From contig NZ_MPHK01000008.1 of assembly GCF_001957135.1 (NCBI RefSeq), forward strand, positions 1-64,000: a stretch of DNA of 64,000 bases, in the 5' to 3' direction. Shown piece by piece: positions 1 to 7,902 of this stretch. A program made the translations under genes and the position numbers. The notes under the pieces were generated by a model. It saw only the letters and a list, made by a program, of their open reading frames with translations. It searched no databases and was not told where the DNA came from. The DNA is from Shewanella sp. UCD-KL21. Its GTDB lineage: Bacteria > Pseudomonadota > Gammaproteobacteria > Enterobacterales > Shewanellaceae. Positions within the stretch are counted from its first letter, which is position 1. Each line of letters starts with the position of its first letter.

Positions 1-182
1 GATAAGAACATGAACTTTCTTTGCACTGCTGCATCATTTACGGTGGCCATTAGATCACGTGGTTTCGTCGTCTTGTGCCAACTCACCTCTAGCCTACGCC
101 TCATATGATGTTCTTGTTCATCAGCTCGCAAATTTGCTAGCGGCTTCCTCTGGACAAAACCTCGCGGATAAGCCCTTGCCAT
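1..182 (-). CDS. partial unrecognised ORF at left window edge
   Basis: An ATG at 182 on the minus strand opens a frame that stays open for 60 codons until the window edge, so the 3' end is missing. The visible peptide is basic, starts MARAYPRGFVQRK and contains a run HHMRRRLEVSWHK. I recognise no family. It lies next to an integron cassette and points the opposite way from that cassette's gene, so it may be another cassette ORF, an adjacent chromosomal gene, or chance. No clear ribosome binding site precedes the ATG. Confidence 0.25.
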   Translation of the reverse strand, partial: MARAYPRGFVQRKPLANLRADEQEHHMRRRLEVSWHKTTKPRDLMATVNDAAVQRKFMFL

Positions 183-289
183 TCGCTAGTAGTTAACGTT
201 TAATAACAGTATGTTATTCTCTTTAAGAAAGAGTAACGGTGACCTTCCTACAGAGGACTTTCACCTCATTAGTTCATGCCCATGCTGGG

Positions 290-361
290 CGTACACAAAC
301 GCAATCAAAACGGGCTATCGCCCTCGACTCGCTCCGCTCGCGTTTGTTGCGGGCGTTATAC
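290..361 (+). repeat. attC-like integron recombination site 1
   Basis: The left arm has CAAACGCAATCAA and the right arm has TTGTTGCGGGCGTTATAC, with a short GC-rich hairpin between them (cgggct...; gactcgctccgctcgcg). The terminal GGGCGTTA core and the CAAACGC left arm match the layout of Vibrio/Shewanella chromosomal integron attC sites. About 70 bp long. It would form the upstream junction of the cassette that carries the gene at 373. Confidence 0.6.
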
Positions 362-372
362 AGCAAGGAACT

Positions 373-738
373 ATGAGCGAAATATTCAGGCAAAATAGCA
401 TCAATCTAGCCGTTTCATCGATAGCGATTTTATGCGCTTACCATTTTGGGTTTGGTGGTTTTTTGTTTTGGTTTGGTGGACTTTTAGTAATCCCTGCAGT
501 TGCTATTTGGTTTCAATTCAAGTTTGCACTTGGCCATTTCGTCTTGCGCTTATTCGTTTCTACAGTACCTTGGTTAGTTCTTTGTTTTATCGGTCTGTAC
601 AGGGCATCAAAAACTGAACATGACGGCCAGCGTACGATGAATATGTTGTTTTTTGAAATGCCTTTGTATTCGGTTCTTGCTGGTATTATTTTTGTAACTG
701 TCTGGTTTTTAATTAAACGATTGAAAAATCGGCGTTAA
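373..738 (+). CDS. integron-cassette small integral membrane protein
   Basis: A 121-residue hydrophobic protein starting MSEIFRQNSINLAV, with about four predicted membrane segments (roughly residues 10-30, 32-52, 58-80 and 97-115) and a basic C-terminal tail KRLKNRR. I recognise no domain. An in-frame ATG at 211 exists upstream, but that extension reads through the attC-like site at 290-361, so I prefer the ATG at 373, preceded by AAGGAAC. The gene sits alone between two attC-like sites with only 18 bp between the cassette boundary and the start, the usual one-gene cassette layout. Function unknown; an inner-membrane location is inferred from hydrophobicity only. Confidence 0.65.
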   Translation: MSEIFRQNSINLAVSSIAILCAYHFGFGGFLFWFGGLLVIPAVAIWFQFKFALGHFVLRLFVSTVPWLVLCFIGLYRASKTEHDGQRTMNMLFFEMPLYSVLAGIIFVTVWFLIKRLKNRR

Positions 739-743
739 TTGCT

Positions 744-847
744 GTATAACAAGGCAAATTAAAAACGGCGGACAAAAAACAGTTGGCTTTGTTCGTGCCT
801 CACAAATTGTAGCCAACTATTTTTTGCCGTTTATTTGCGGCGTTACG
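744..847 (+). repeat. attC-like integron recombination site 2
   Basis: Starts GTATAACAAGGCAAATTAA and ends TTTGCGGCGTTACG. The inner stem is AGTTGGCT (781-788) paired with AGCCAACT (811-818), extended by the outer CGGC...AAAAAA / TTTTTTGCCG pairing. The TAACAAGGCAA start, the ACAAAAAACAGTTGGC inner arm and the GGCGTTA end are the hallmark of the attC family common in Vibrio and Shewanella integrons. The cassette between G355 (site 1) and G842 (site 2) is about 490 bp. Confidence 0.8.
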
Positions 848-1098
848 ATATATACACTTGCCATACATTTCCTAATAGAACTCATCACTTTAAGAACTTC
901 AAATCCAACAAGCTTCTGTCCAAAAGTGAGTTTAAAAATGATCAAACTTTATTATCAGAAAATGGCATACTTCCTCAGATAAATTACAAACTATTGCGCT
1001 GTTATCCTTCATTTCAACCATAATTTCTTATCAAACCTTAATATAATCGTCCATGCGTGGCAGAGATTCGATATTTTGAAAACTGTGAAACCTTATAT
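848..1098. other. AT-rich spacer, no gene seen
   Basis: Between the last attC-like site and the DTW gene there is AT-rich sequence without a third attC-like site. A 62-codon frame from 835 overlaps the attC core and has no ribosome binding site, so I do not call it. If the array is oriented left to right, this is where it stops. Confidence 0.4.
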
Positions 1099-1644
1099 AT
1101 GAAAATAGTGTTATTAACCCATGAGCGAGAGTTAACCAGAGCAACCAATACTGGCCAATGGGTTACCCAAGTCTTAGCTGATGCTGCGCCGGTGATCACT
1201 TGGCAACGTAAATCCCCAAGTGATGAATTATTGCAAATGATCGCTTCAGAAAAAGTGGCTTTAGTGTTCCCATCTGAAGATGAACCAAACCCGTTAAAGG
1301 TTGATGAGGCTGTTTCAGAAAAATTGCCTACGGCTGCAGCTACTCCTTCACCTGCTAAACCTACACCGACAGCGTTATCTCAGTTTGATGCATTAATTAT
1401 TATCGATGCCACTTGGCAAGAAGCCCGCAAAATGTATAACCGCAGCCCTTATTTACAGGCGCTTGAAAAAGTCAGCTTAACGCCTAAACATGCATCTTTA
1501 TATCAATTAAGGCGTAATCAAGTCGAAGGTGGTTTATGCACTGCAGAATGTGCGATTGAAATACTCAATAAGATTGGAGAGCAGGATTTAGCTGATAAGA
1601 TTATGGCGCTACTGATGCAGCAACTTAAATTAAAATCCTCATAA
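1099..1644 (+). CDS. DTW domain protein, probable tRNA-uridine aminocarboxypropyltransferase
   Basis: The motif DATWQEARKMYNRSPYL in the middle is the signature of the DTW family (E. coli TapT/YfiP and relatives), which transfers an aminocarboxypropyl group from S-adenosylmethionine to uridine in tRNA. The N-terminal KIVLLTHERELTRATNTGQ segment and the late LRRNQVEGGLCTAECAIEIL segment are also family-typical. An Ala/Pro/Thr-rich insert (about residues 75-100, AAATPSPAKPTPTA) breaks the domain and is probably a flexible loop. An upstream GTG at 1057 is possible; I prefer ATG 1099 because the family resemblance begins there. It lacks the N-terminal Cys cluster of E. coli YfiP, so it is the shorter subtype. 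The gene is monocistronic. Confidence 0.8.
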   Translation: MKIVLLTHERELTRATNTGQWVTQVLADAAPVITWQRKSPSDELLQMIASEKVALVFPSEDEPNPLKVDEAVSEKLPTAAATPSPAKPTPTALSQFDALIIIDATWQEARKMYNRSPYLQALEKVSLTPKHASLYQLRRNQVEGGLCTAECAIEILNKIGEQDLADKIMALLMQQLKLKSS

Positions 1645-1733
1645 AACCGCTAATTTGTTAGCCTTAGGGTCGTTATCATAAGGTCATTCAACAATGATTT
1701 GATAAAGGTAGCTAAATTATCGCGCTAAGCTGG

Positions 1734-2519
1734 CTAGTCAATATTGATAAAAATATTGGCGGTTAGTCGACCTGTATCAGGATTACTGTCAATGTCAGTA
1801 TCAAGGTTTACCAAGGTCGAGTGTAATAGGTTACCAGGGTAAATCACTAGTCTATGCTGTTTGTATTCAATTTGATGATGCTGCTGATAATAGTCATTAC
1901 TTTCAACAAAATACTTGGCAGGCTCAGGTGCTATTTGTTGTAAATAGGGCTCGGCTGCATTGAAATATTGCTGCATATTTTGTTGAGTAATACGTTCAAA
2001 ACCACTGGGTTTATGGTTAAAAAAAGCCGTGGCGCCGTGGGGCTGGTCGTTCAAATATTGCAAAATGGCAAAATAGTAGGGCGCAGGAGTATCAAAATGG
2101 GGGATACGCTGCAAGGTGGTTAAGCTTTCTGGTTGACGGTTTATTAGCGAAAAATAGGTGGCTTGAGGCTTAATGCGTAAATTGGTTGGCACCTTGTACA
2201 CATCATAAATTAGCTGAAATACATGATTAAGCACTTCAATAACATAGTCTTTAGGTAATTTGGCCCGCACACCAGGGTAGTAAGACCCCATATCGAGATT
2301 GAAATCGATTTGGCGAGCACAGGCCTGAAGCTCAGATACATCAGCAGTAAAGTCATCAATCACAATCACCGGCGTTTTTAACTCACCGATATACACCACT
2401 TGTGGTTTGAGGGGCTTTTTGACCAGCACCATCGCATTTAAGGTATTACTGCCAGCTGACTTATGTTTATCTGGCATATGCTTATCTGGTTTAGGTGCTG
2501 CTGATGTTACATCGACCAT
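1734..2519 (-). CDS. DUF6445-like family protein of halogenase clusters (2OG-Fe(II) oxygenase-like)
   Basis: A 261-residue protein. An HFD triad (His141-Phe-Asp143) in RIPHFDTP and a distal His233 in GNLLHSTL follow the HxD...H order of Fe(II)/2-oxoglutarate dioxygenases, with an Arg223 ten residues before the distal His; these are seen. Family assignment to DUF6445 rests on resemblance and on the habit of such proteins to accompany 'tryptophan halogenases' near TonB-dependent receptors. The N-terminal 30 residues are low complexity (PDKHMPDKHK), and Met30 (2432) is an alternative start; neither has a strong ribosome binding site. It is the last gene of the minus-strand set, 45 bp after the halogenase. 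Substrate unknown. Confidence 0.65.
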   Translation of the reverse strand: MVDVTSAAPKPDKHMPDKHKSAGSNTLNAMVLVKKPLKPQVVYIGELKTPVIVIDDFTADVSELQACARQIDFNLDMGSYYPGVRAKLPKDYVIEVLNHVFQLIYDVYKVPTNLRIKPQATYFSLINRQPESLTTLQRIPHFDTPAPYYFAILQYLNDQPHGATAFFNHKPSGFERITQQNMQQYFNAAEPYLQQIAPEPAKYFVESNDYYQQHHQIEYKQHRLVIYPGNLLHSTLVNLDTDIDSNPDTGRLTANIFINID

Positions 2520-2564
2520 AATGTGCGGATCCGTTATCTATAGCTATCAAGCGATTAGTATGAG

Positions 2565-4085
2565 TTAAAGCATTTTTGATTTGCAGTAATGCTGCACAAA
2601 CTCATAATGATCAGGCAAATTAGCCACTTTGTGTTTCACTTTTGCTTTGATATTACCTAAAAAGCTTTCAAGCTCTGCATCTTCCATCATATCCACAATC
2701 GGGTGATATTGTTTCGGCACTAAGCCTTGACCCATCATCACTTGGATCCACGAGCTTTCGCCAAAGAGTTCATTACCATGTTTGTAGACTTTACCTGAAG
2801 CATCAAACATATCGATGCGGTGTTGCAATGACTCAGGCACACTCATACTTTTACAATGACGCCAAAAACGGGTATCGACTCTGTCAGTGACTTTATAATG
2901 CAAGATAATGAAGTCACGAATGTTTTCGGTTTCTGTGCGAGTCTGTTGGTTAAACTCATTGATATCTTCTTCAACAATGCCTTGTGAGGGGAACATTTGC
3001 AGTAAACGTACAATGCCGCGCTGAATTAAATGAATGCTGGTGGATTCTAATGGCTCTAAAAAGCCAGATGAAAGACCGATGGCAACGCAGTTTTTATCCC
3101 AAGTTTTACGGCGACTACCGGTGCGGAACTTTATCACTCGTGGTTCAGTTAATGGCTCACCTTCAATGTTTTCCATTAACGTAGCTTTTGCTTCATCATC
3201 ACTGATGTATTTACTGCAAAAAACAATACCATTGCCGGTACGGCTTTGTAGCGGGATGCGCCACTGCCAGCCCGATTCTCGGGCAATTGAACGAGTATAG
3301 GGAATGGGCTTGCTGGTGGTTTTTGTTTGCACAGCAATGGCGCTATCACAAGGTAACCAATGGCTCCAGTCATCAAAGCCGGCATTAAGGGTTTGCTCGA
3401 TTAATAAGGCCTTAAAACCAGTGCAATCAATAAATAAGTCACCTTCAATCACTTCACCTGACATCAGTGTTAAAGCGCTGATGTGGCCATTTTCATGGTT
3501 CTGCTGCACATCTGATATTTTGCCTTCAATACGCTTAATACCGTGCTGCTCTGCAATAACCCGCAAGAACTTAGCGTATAAGCTGGCATCCATATGATAG
3601 GCATGGTTGTAGTCTTGATTAGGTAACACGGCAAAGCGACCTTCACGAGCCGCTAAATGCTCAGTGCAATAATCACCAATTTCACTGACAATACCGCGCT
3701 GCTGACCTTTAAGCCAAAAATGCTGGAAACCACAAGCCCAGCAATCTTTGCCTAAAAAACCAAATGAGTGAATATAATCCTTGCCGACGTCATGCCAGTT
3801 TTCAAAAGAAATGCCCAGTTTAAACGTGGCGTTGGTGGCTGCCATGACATCTTGTTCTTTGATGCCTAATAAACGATGAAAAATATGTAAGGTAGGGATA
3901 GTGGCTTCACCTACACCAACCGTACCTATTTCATCTGATTCAACTAAAACGACTTCTAAGTTTTTACCTAGTAGTTTTGTTAATGCAGCAGCAGCCATCC
4001 AACCTGCGGTGCCACCGCCAGCGATGACGACTTTTTTGATTGGCTTGTTTGTAGCATTGGCTGTACTCGATGCTTGCTTTTGCAT
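2565..4085 (-). CDS. flavin-dependent tryptophan halogenase family protein (1)
   Basis: A 506-residue member of the PF04820 family, which uses FADH2, O2 and halide to halogenate indole-type substrates. The FAD motif GGGTAGW is at 23-29, the candidate catalytic Lys89 lies in FKLGISFENW, the WxWxIP motif (WQWRIP) is at 273-278, and Glu347 in EPLESTSIH matches the position of the second catalytic residue of PrnA-type enzymes (Lys79/Glu346). All key residues are therefore present. No signal peptide, so cytoplasmic. It lies between the cupin gene (90 bp away) and the DUF6445-like gene (45 bp). The true substrate of the copies that travel with TonB receptors and SapC is not established; free tryptophan should not be assumed. 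Confidence 0.88.
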   Translation of the reverse strand: MQKQASSTANATNKPIKKVVIAGGGTAGWMAAAALTKLLGKNLEVVLVESDEIGTVGVGEATIPTLHIFHRLLGIKEQDVMAATNATFKLGISFENWHDVGKDYIHSFGFLGKDCWACGFQHFWLKGQQRGIVSEIGDYCTEHLAAREGRFAVLPNQDYNHAYHMDASLYAKFLRVIAEQHGIKRIEGKISDVQQNHENGHISALTLMSGEVIEGDLFIDCTGFKALLIEQTLNAGFDDWSHWLPCDSAIAVQTKTTSKPIPYTRSIARESGWQWRIPLQSRTGNGIVFCSKYISDDEAKATLMENIEGEPLTEPRVIKFRTGSRRKTWDKNCVAIGLSSGFLEPLESTSIHLIQRGIVRLLQMFPSQGIVEEDINEFNQQTRTETENIRDFIILHYKVTDRVDTRFWRHCKSMSVPESLQHRIDMFDASGKVYKHGNELFGESSWIQVMMGQGLVPKQYHPIVDMMEDAELESFLGNIKAKVKHKVANLPDHYEFVQHYCKSKML

Positions 4086-4175
4086 AACTGAAATTCCTTA
4101 CATCATTTCACAGTATCGTGATTAACGTTGTTATTCGTATCTTGAATCATCAATGAACAAGGTGTTCACGTGACA

Positions 4176-5189
4176 CTATCGTTTTAGTTTATTAATTAAA
4201 TCAGCTCTTAATTTTCTAGCATTCAATTCATCTAGCGGCTTAGTTTGCATCCCTTGAGCTTCTATTGGGATATGACTCACGTCATCTTCATCATGATCAA
4301 AAACATAATGATCGAACATGGCTTTCCAAGCTTGTCTTTGCGCTTTGGGCAATGAACGAAGGCTTAACATGGCCATTGATAGCGCATTATTAGGTCTGCC
4401 TAGGTAGGCTGGCGTATCTCGCCACCAGTGGGTTATCAATACATTAAAAGCCTCAATACCACTGACTTGATGCCACCACATACTCGGAACATAAAGCACA
4501 TCACCAGGTTCTAGCTCTGCTTTTTTCGCTGCTGCCAAAGCATCTTTATATTTCGGATACTTTTCAAAATCAGGATTATCAAAATCGACCATACTGATTT
4601 CCTGGCCGCCAGGGGCAAATTCCATCGGGCCGATATACAAATTACTCACTTGTGCTGGCGGGAATAGTGTAAAGGTTCGTTTTCCGACAACATTACAAGC
4701 GAGGTTTTGTGGAAAATCAAAATGCGCAGCAATGCGCGATTGATTACCTAACCAAACACTGGTTAACGGTCTAATAGGTTCAATTTTTAAACTGTTTTCA
4801 TCAGCTAAACCCGGAAGAAATTGATTAATTTCAGTTGAGCCCATATAGATACTAGGTGGCAACTTATCGTCTTTATGAATAAATAACTTATCAATCACTT
4901 GATTCAGATTGAGCTGAGCTGCTTGATAATTAAAGCCGTTAACTTGTTCGTTATAAAACACTCTGCCTTTGTGTTTAGGCTCAACGTAGTAAGCCGTAAC
5001 TGGTGTGTTTTTATAGAACGTCAGCAGGTAATCAGCTGCAGTTTTTGCCGAATCTAACCCTGCTTGTACTATAGGCCAATTCAGACAAGCCCCTTTAAAA
5101 ATAATAGGCTCGTCAGTTTGCTCTATCATTGAGGGTATCTCTGATAAAGGGCAATTATCTATTACCTTAACTGACTGAATATGTTCCAT
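4176..5189 (-). CDS. cupin_8 / JmjC-like Fe(II) 2-oxoglutarate oxygenase
   Basis: A 337-residue cupin-like protein. The metal triad is visible as His156 and Asp158 in AAHFDFPQN and His240 in PSMWWHQVSG; LEPGDVLYVPSMWWH is the typical second cupin motif of the FIH/JmjC-like cupin_8 family. These enzymes hydroxylate proteins, peptides or small molecules. It is placed between the SapC gene (68 bp) and halogenase 1 (90 bp) on the same strand, an arrangement repeated in many Proteobacteria with TonB-dependent receptors. A C-terminal acidic/Leu-rich helix region (from about residue 295) is outside the cupin fold. Substrate unknown; a protein or peptide substrate shared with the halogenases is inference. 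Confidence 0.85.
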   Translation of the reverse strand: MEHIQSVKVIDNCPLSEIPSMIEQTDEPIIFKGACLNWPIVQAGLDSAKTAADYLLTFYKNTPVTAYYVEPKHKGRVFYNEQVNGFNYQAAQLNLNQVIDKLFIHKDDKLPPSIYMGSTEINQFLPGLADENSLKIEPIRPLTSVWLGNQSRIAAHFDFPQNLACNVVGKRTFTLFPPAQVSNLYIGPMEFAPGGQEISMVDFDNPDFEKYPKYKDALAAAKKAELEPGDVLYVPSMWWHQVSGIEAFNVLITHWWRDTPAYLGRPNNALSMAMLSLRSLPKAQRQAWKAMFDHYVFDHDEDDVSHIPIEAQGMQTKPLDELNARKLRADLINKLKR

Positions 5190-5257
5190 TACAACGACCT
5201 TGTTTACTGCGTTTCCACTTATACCATTAATTATTTACTTCATTTTTAAGGCAATGT

Positions 5258-5977
5258 TTATTGCGCATTTTTGAAGTTTAATAATTGCCTGATATTAGAA
5301 TGGGATGCCAGTGTCATATAAATTGCGTTGAGATAACCATGTTGATGTAATTCAGCAAGTGTTTCAGCAGGAAGGGCGGCAAGTGTTTCTTCATTGATGG
5401 TATAGAAACCAATCATTTGATGCTTTTCGCCATTATCTAATTCAATATCTAAAGTGAAGGATTCAAGCAACTCAAGCTTGATTAAGGTATCGATAAAGTT
5501 CTTACTATCGATCAATCCATGGTGAATCACTTCTAGCATTTCACCGACTTCATCAAGGTAGGGAGTATTACCACCATATGGAAAAAATAACGGCTCACCT
5601 TTAGCTTCATTGATCCTTGGATGTTTTGGATCTAAATGGATAACACGTTGAATTTGTTCAACACCATCTTCTTGAACCGTTTGCTGACCGATTAAAAAAG
5701 GCTGACGACGGACAGTTAGAGGGATATAGGCAGCCTGCCATTTACCCTCTTGAAGAAATAGGTTTTCTTTATGCTGAAAGCCAAACATTGCAATAGAATA
5801 AAATTGGCCTGTATTGCTGTCTTTTTGAAAAAAGATTGGATAATGAGCTTGTACACTTCTAAATTCGGCCGGAAAAGTCACCGTGTACCAAAGGTTGTCA
5901 CCGTATTTTTCAGAACGTTCGGTGATAATTTTTAAGTCTTTATGATCGACACTATTAAGTAATACTGGTTTGTTCAT
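5258..5977 (-). CDS. SapC family protein
   Basis: A 239-residue protein matching the SapC family, named after an S-layer-associated protein of Campylobacter: an N-terminal NKPVLLNSVDHKDLKI stretch, then LWYTVTFPAEFRSVQAHYPIFF, then YIPLTVRRQPFLIG. There is no signal peptide. SapC genes recur beside tryptophan-halogenase-family and cupin genes in glycan-uptake loci, but the biochemical role is not known. Here it lies between the cupin gene (68 bp) and halogenase 2 (75 bp), all on the minus strand, and is probably co-transcribed with them. Confidence 0.85.
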   Translation of the reverse strand: MNKPVLLNSVDHKDLKIITERSEKYGDNLWYTVTFPAEFRSVQAHYPIFFQKDSNTGQFYSIAMFGFQHKENLFLQEGKWQAAYIPLTVRRQPFLIGQQTVQEDGVEQIQRVIHLDPKHPRINEAKGEPLFFPYGGNTPYLDEVGEMLEVIHHGLIDSKNFIDTLIKLELLESFTLDIELDNGEKHQMIGFYTINEETLAALPAETLAELHQHGYLNAIYMTLASHSNIRQLLNFKNAQ

Positions 5978-6052
5978 GCTGACATCCTAATCAAGTACAG
6001 CTTTAGCTGTGTTATTTTTCTAGTGTTATTGGTGCTTATTATTGTGTTGGAG

Positions 6053-7639
6053 CTATATTTTAGGTAATCCGTACTGGGCTATTTTTGCTAACAACTCACG
6101 GTTGGTCGGTAAAAGCTGTTTTAAACCTTGTGTGCGTTTTATGTTTTCACTAAACAATTGTTGTGCTTTATTTTGTTGTGATGGCTTAACATGACTTGGA
6201 TTCATGGTTTGAAATTCCATGCCATAAAGCACAAATTGAAAGCTTGCCGCTGGAAATAGCACATCGGTATATTGAATATCATGCTTACTGGGCGTTTGAG
6301 TTCGCCATAATTCAATTTGCTGTTGCAGTGAATCAGGAATCGTTGATGATTCACGATGGTCGTGCCAATAGTCACTATCAGTTCTTTTACTGAGCACATA
6401 ATGCAGTTTTAAAAAGCTTATGATTTGTTGCCAATGCTGGCTAAATCTTTGGTTCACTCGAGCAGAAACAATATCCATGACGTCTCTGTTTGCTGGCAGT
6501 TGCTGCGCTAAGGTATTGGCGCTCCACTCAACTAAGGCTAACGCAGATGCTTCAAGCGGCTCTATAAAGCCTGATGCCATCCCAATGGCCATACAATTAT
6601 TCTTCCAACATACTTGGCGATGCCCTGGAGCGATAGCAAGCTTTCTGATTTCGAGGTTATCCACATCAATATTGACAGTGGGTTTTAGGTACTCAATCAA
6701 TTGTTGCTCAGCTTGACTTTGGTCAGTATGGCTAGATGAGTAAACATGACCAACTCCACGCCTTGTAGGCAAGCCAATATCCCAAATCCAACCATTTGTT
6801 TGTGCGGTTGAATGAGTGCAAGAAGCAATTTCTGTATCAGCTTGTGGGTAAGGGACTTGAACAGCTAAAGCTGAGTCATTAAACAACACTGATTTTTGAC
6901 AAATAAATGGCACGTCTAACTGCTCACCCAGCAATAACGATTTAACTCCGGTGCAATCAACAAAAAAGTCAGCTTTTAATTCACCCGAAAACTTAGTCGA
7001 TAAATGGCTAATATCGCCATCTTCAGTTTTGTGTATTCCTGTGACGTGGTCTTGGATATGGGTAACACCGAGCTTATTTGTGCAATGCTGTTGTAATAAC
7101 TGGCTGAACTTACCTGCGTTAAGGTGATATCCATAATTATTTTGAAATTGATACTCACCAGTAGTGATTTGCTTTGGCGCTAAACTGAATTCACTTAATT
7201 GATTTTGTTGGCCTACGGCATCAGCAAAGCTCACTTGCTCTCTGTGAGGCAACCAGAATGGACAAAGATCTAAGTCATTAGTCCCAATTGGTAAGCTAAA
7301 CGGGTGGAGATAGTTATCAGAAGAGCAATCTTGTTTGGCTTTTGGATTATGAGTCCAATTAAAAAAACGCGAGCCTTGTTTGAAACTTGCATCGCAGCTC
7401 AGTAAAAATTCAGTTTCACTAATGCCGATATTTTGTAACGTGGTGCGCATTGAAGGCCATGTACCTTCGCCGACACCAATGGTGGGCACATCAGGTGATT
7501 CTATTAAGGTTATATTGAGCTTAGGAGAGGGCGATAGTTTACCATTATCAGCGTTGTGCTGTGCAGCCAAAATACCTGCAGTTAACCAACCTGCAGTGCC
7601 GCCGCCAACAATAATAATATTTCGTATCGCTTGTGCCAT
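6053..7639 (-). CDS. flavin-dependent tryptophan halogenase family protein (2)
   Basis: A 528-residue PF04820 member, distinct from the first. The FAD motif GGGTAGW is at 12-18, the candidate catalytic Lys87 lies in FKQGSRFFNW, and Glu363 in EPLEASALALVEW matches the second catalytic residue. The WxWxIP motif is altered to WIWDIGLP (284-291): a residue is inserted before Leu-Pro and the usual Ser-Thr-Ser after the catalytic Glu is Ala-Ser-Ala. This suggests a different substrate pocket from halogenase 1. It is the first gene after the TonB receptor, but 263 bp and two terminator-like hairpins separate them, so it may have its own promoter or depend on read-through. Confidence 0.87.
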   Translation of the reverse strand: MAQAIRNIIIVGGGTAGWLTAGILAAQHNADNGKLSPSPKLNITLIESPDVPTIGVGEGTWPSMRTTLQNIGISETEFLLSCDASFKQGSRFFNWTHNPKAKQDCSSDNYLHPFSLPIGTNDLDLCPFWLPHREQVSFADAVGQQNQLSEFSLAPKQITTGEYQFQNNYGYHLNAGKFSQLLQQHCTNKLGVTHIQDHVTGIHKTEDGDISHLSTKFSGELKADFFVDCTGVKSLLLGEQLDVPFICQKSVLFNDSALAVQVPYPQADTEIASCTHSTAQTNGWIWDIGLPTRRGVGHVYSSSHTDQSQAEQQLIEYLKPTVNIDVDNLEIRKLAIAPGHRQVCWKNNCMAIGMASGFIEPLEASALALVEWSANTLAQQLPANRDVMDIVSARVNQRFSQHWQQIISFLKLHYVLSKRTDSDYWHDHRESSTIPDSLQQQIELWRTQTPSKHDIQYTDVLFPAASFQFVLYGMEFQTMNPSHVKPSQQNKAQQLFSENIKRTQGLKQLLPTNRELLAKIAQYGLPKI

Positions 7640-7794
7640 ATGACGCCTATTTTTTATTTTTAGTAAAGGCTAGTTTTCGTAAAGTAGATAAGACTACGCT
7701 AGCGAATGTTTAACTAGCATTGAATATTTTTCAATCGCTTACAAGTGTTTGTAAGTAATAATTTGTATTAATGAAATCAAAATGTGAATTCATA

Positions 7795-7866
7795 AAAAAA
7801 GGTGCAACGTCCTTGTTGCAAACGGATGTAGCTTAATAAAAAAGAGGTGACCAAAACGATCACCTC
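7795..7866 (-). terminator. two tandem intrinsic terminators after the TonB receptor gene
   Basis: Read on the minus strand: stem GAGGTGA/TCACCTC (7844-7866) followed by a run of six T (7838-7843), then a second stem TGCAAC/GTTGCA (7803-7820) followed by CC and six or more T (7795-7800). Both lie just downstream of the receptor stop codon at 7903 and before halogenase 2. Confidence 0.75.
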
Positions 7867-7902
7867 AAACGACCTTAGTTTAAGCAAGGTACTCAACACA
7901 CA

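Noticed and set aside
211-372. 54-codon in-frame N-terminal extension of the cassette membrane protein
   Set aside because: It reads straight through the attC-like site at 290-361 and lacks a ribosome binding site; ATG 373 is better placed.
835-1023. 62-codon plus-strand frame
   Set aside because: It begins inside the attC core, has no ribosome binding site and a composition expected from AT-rich DNA.
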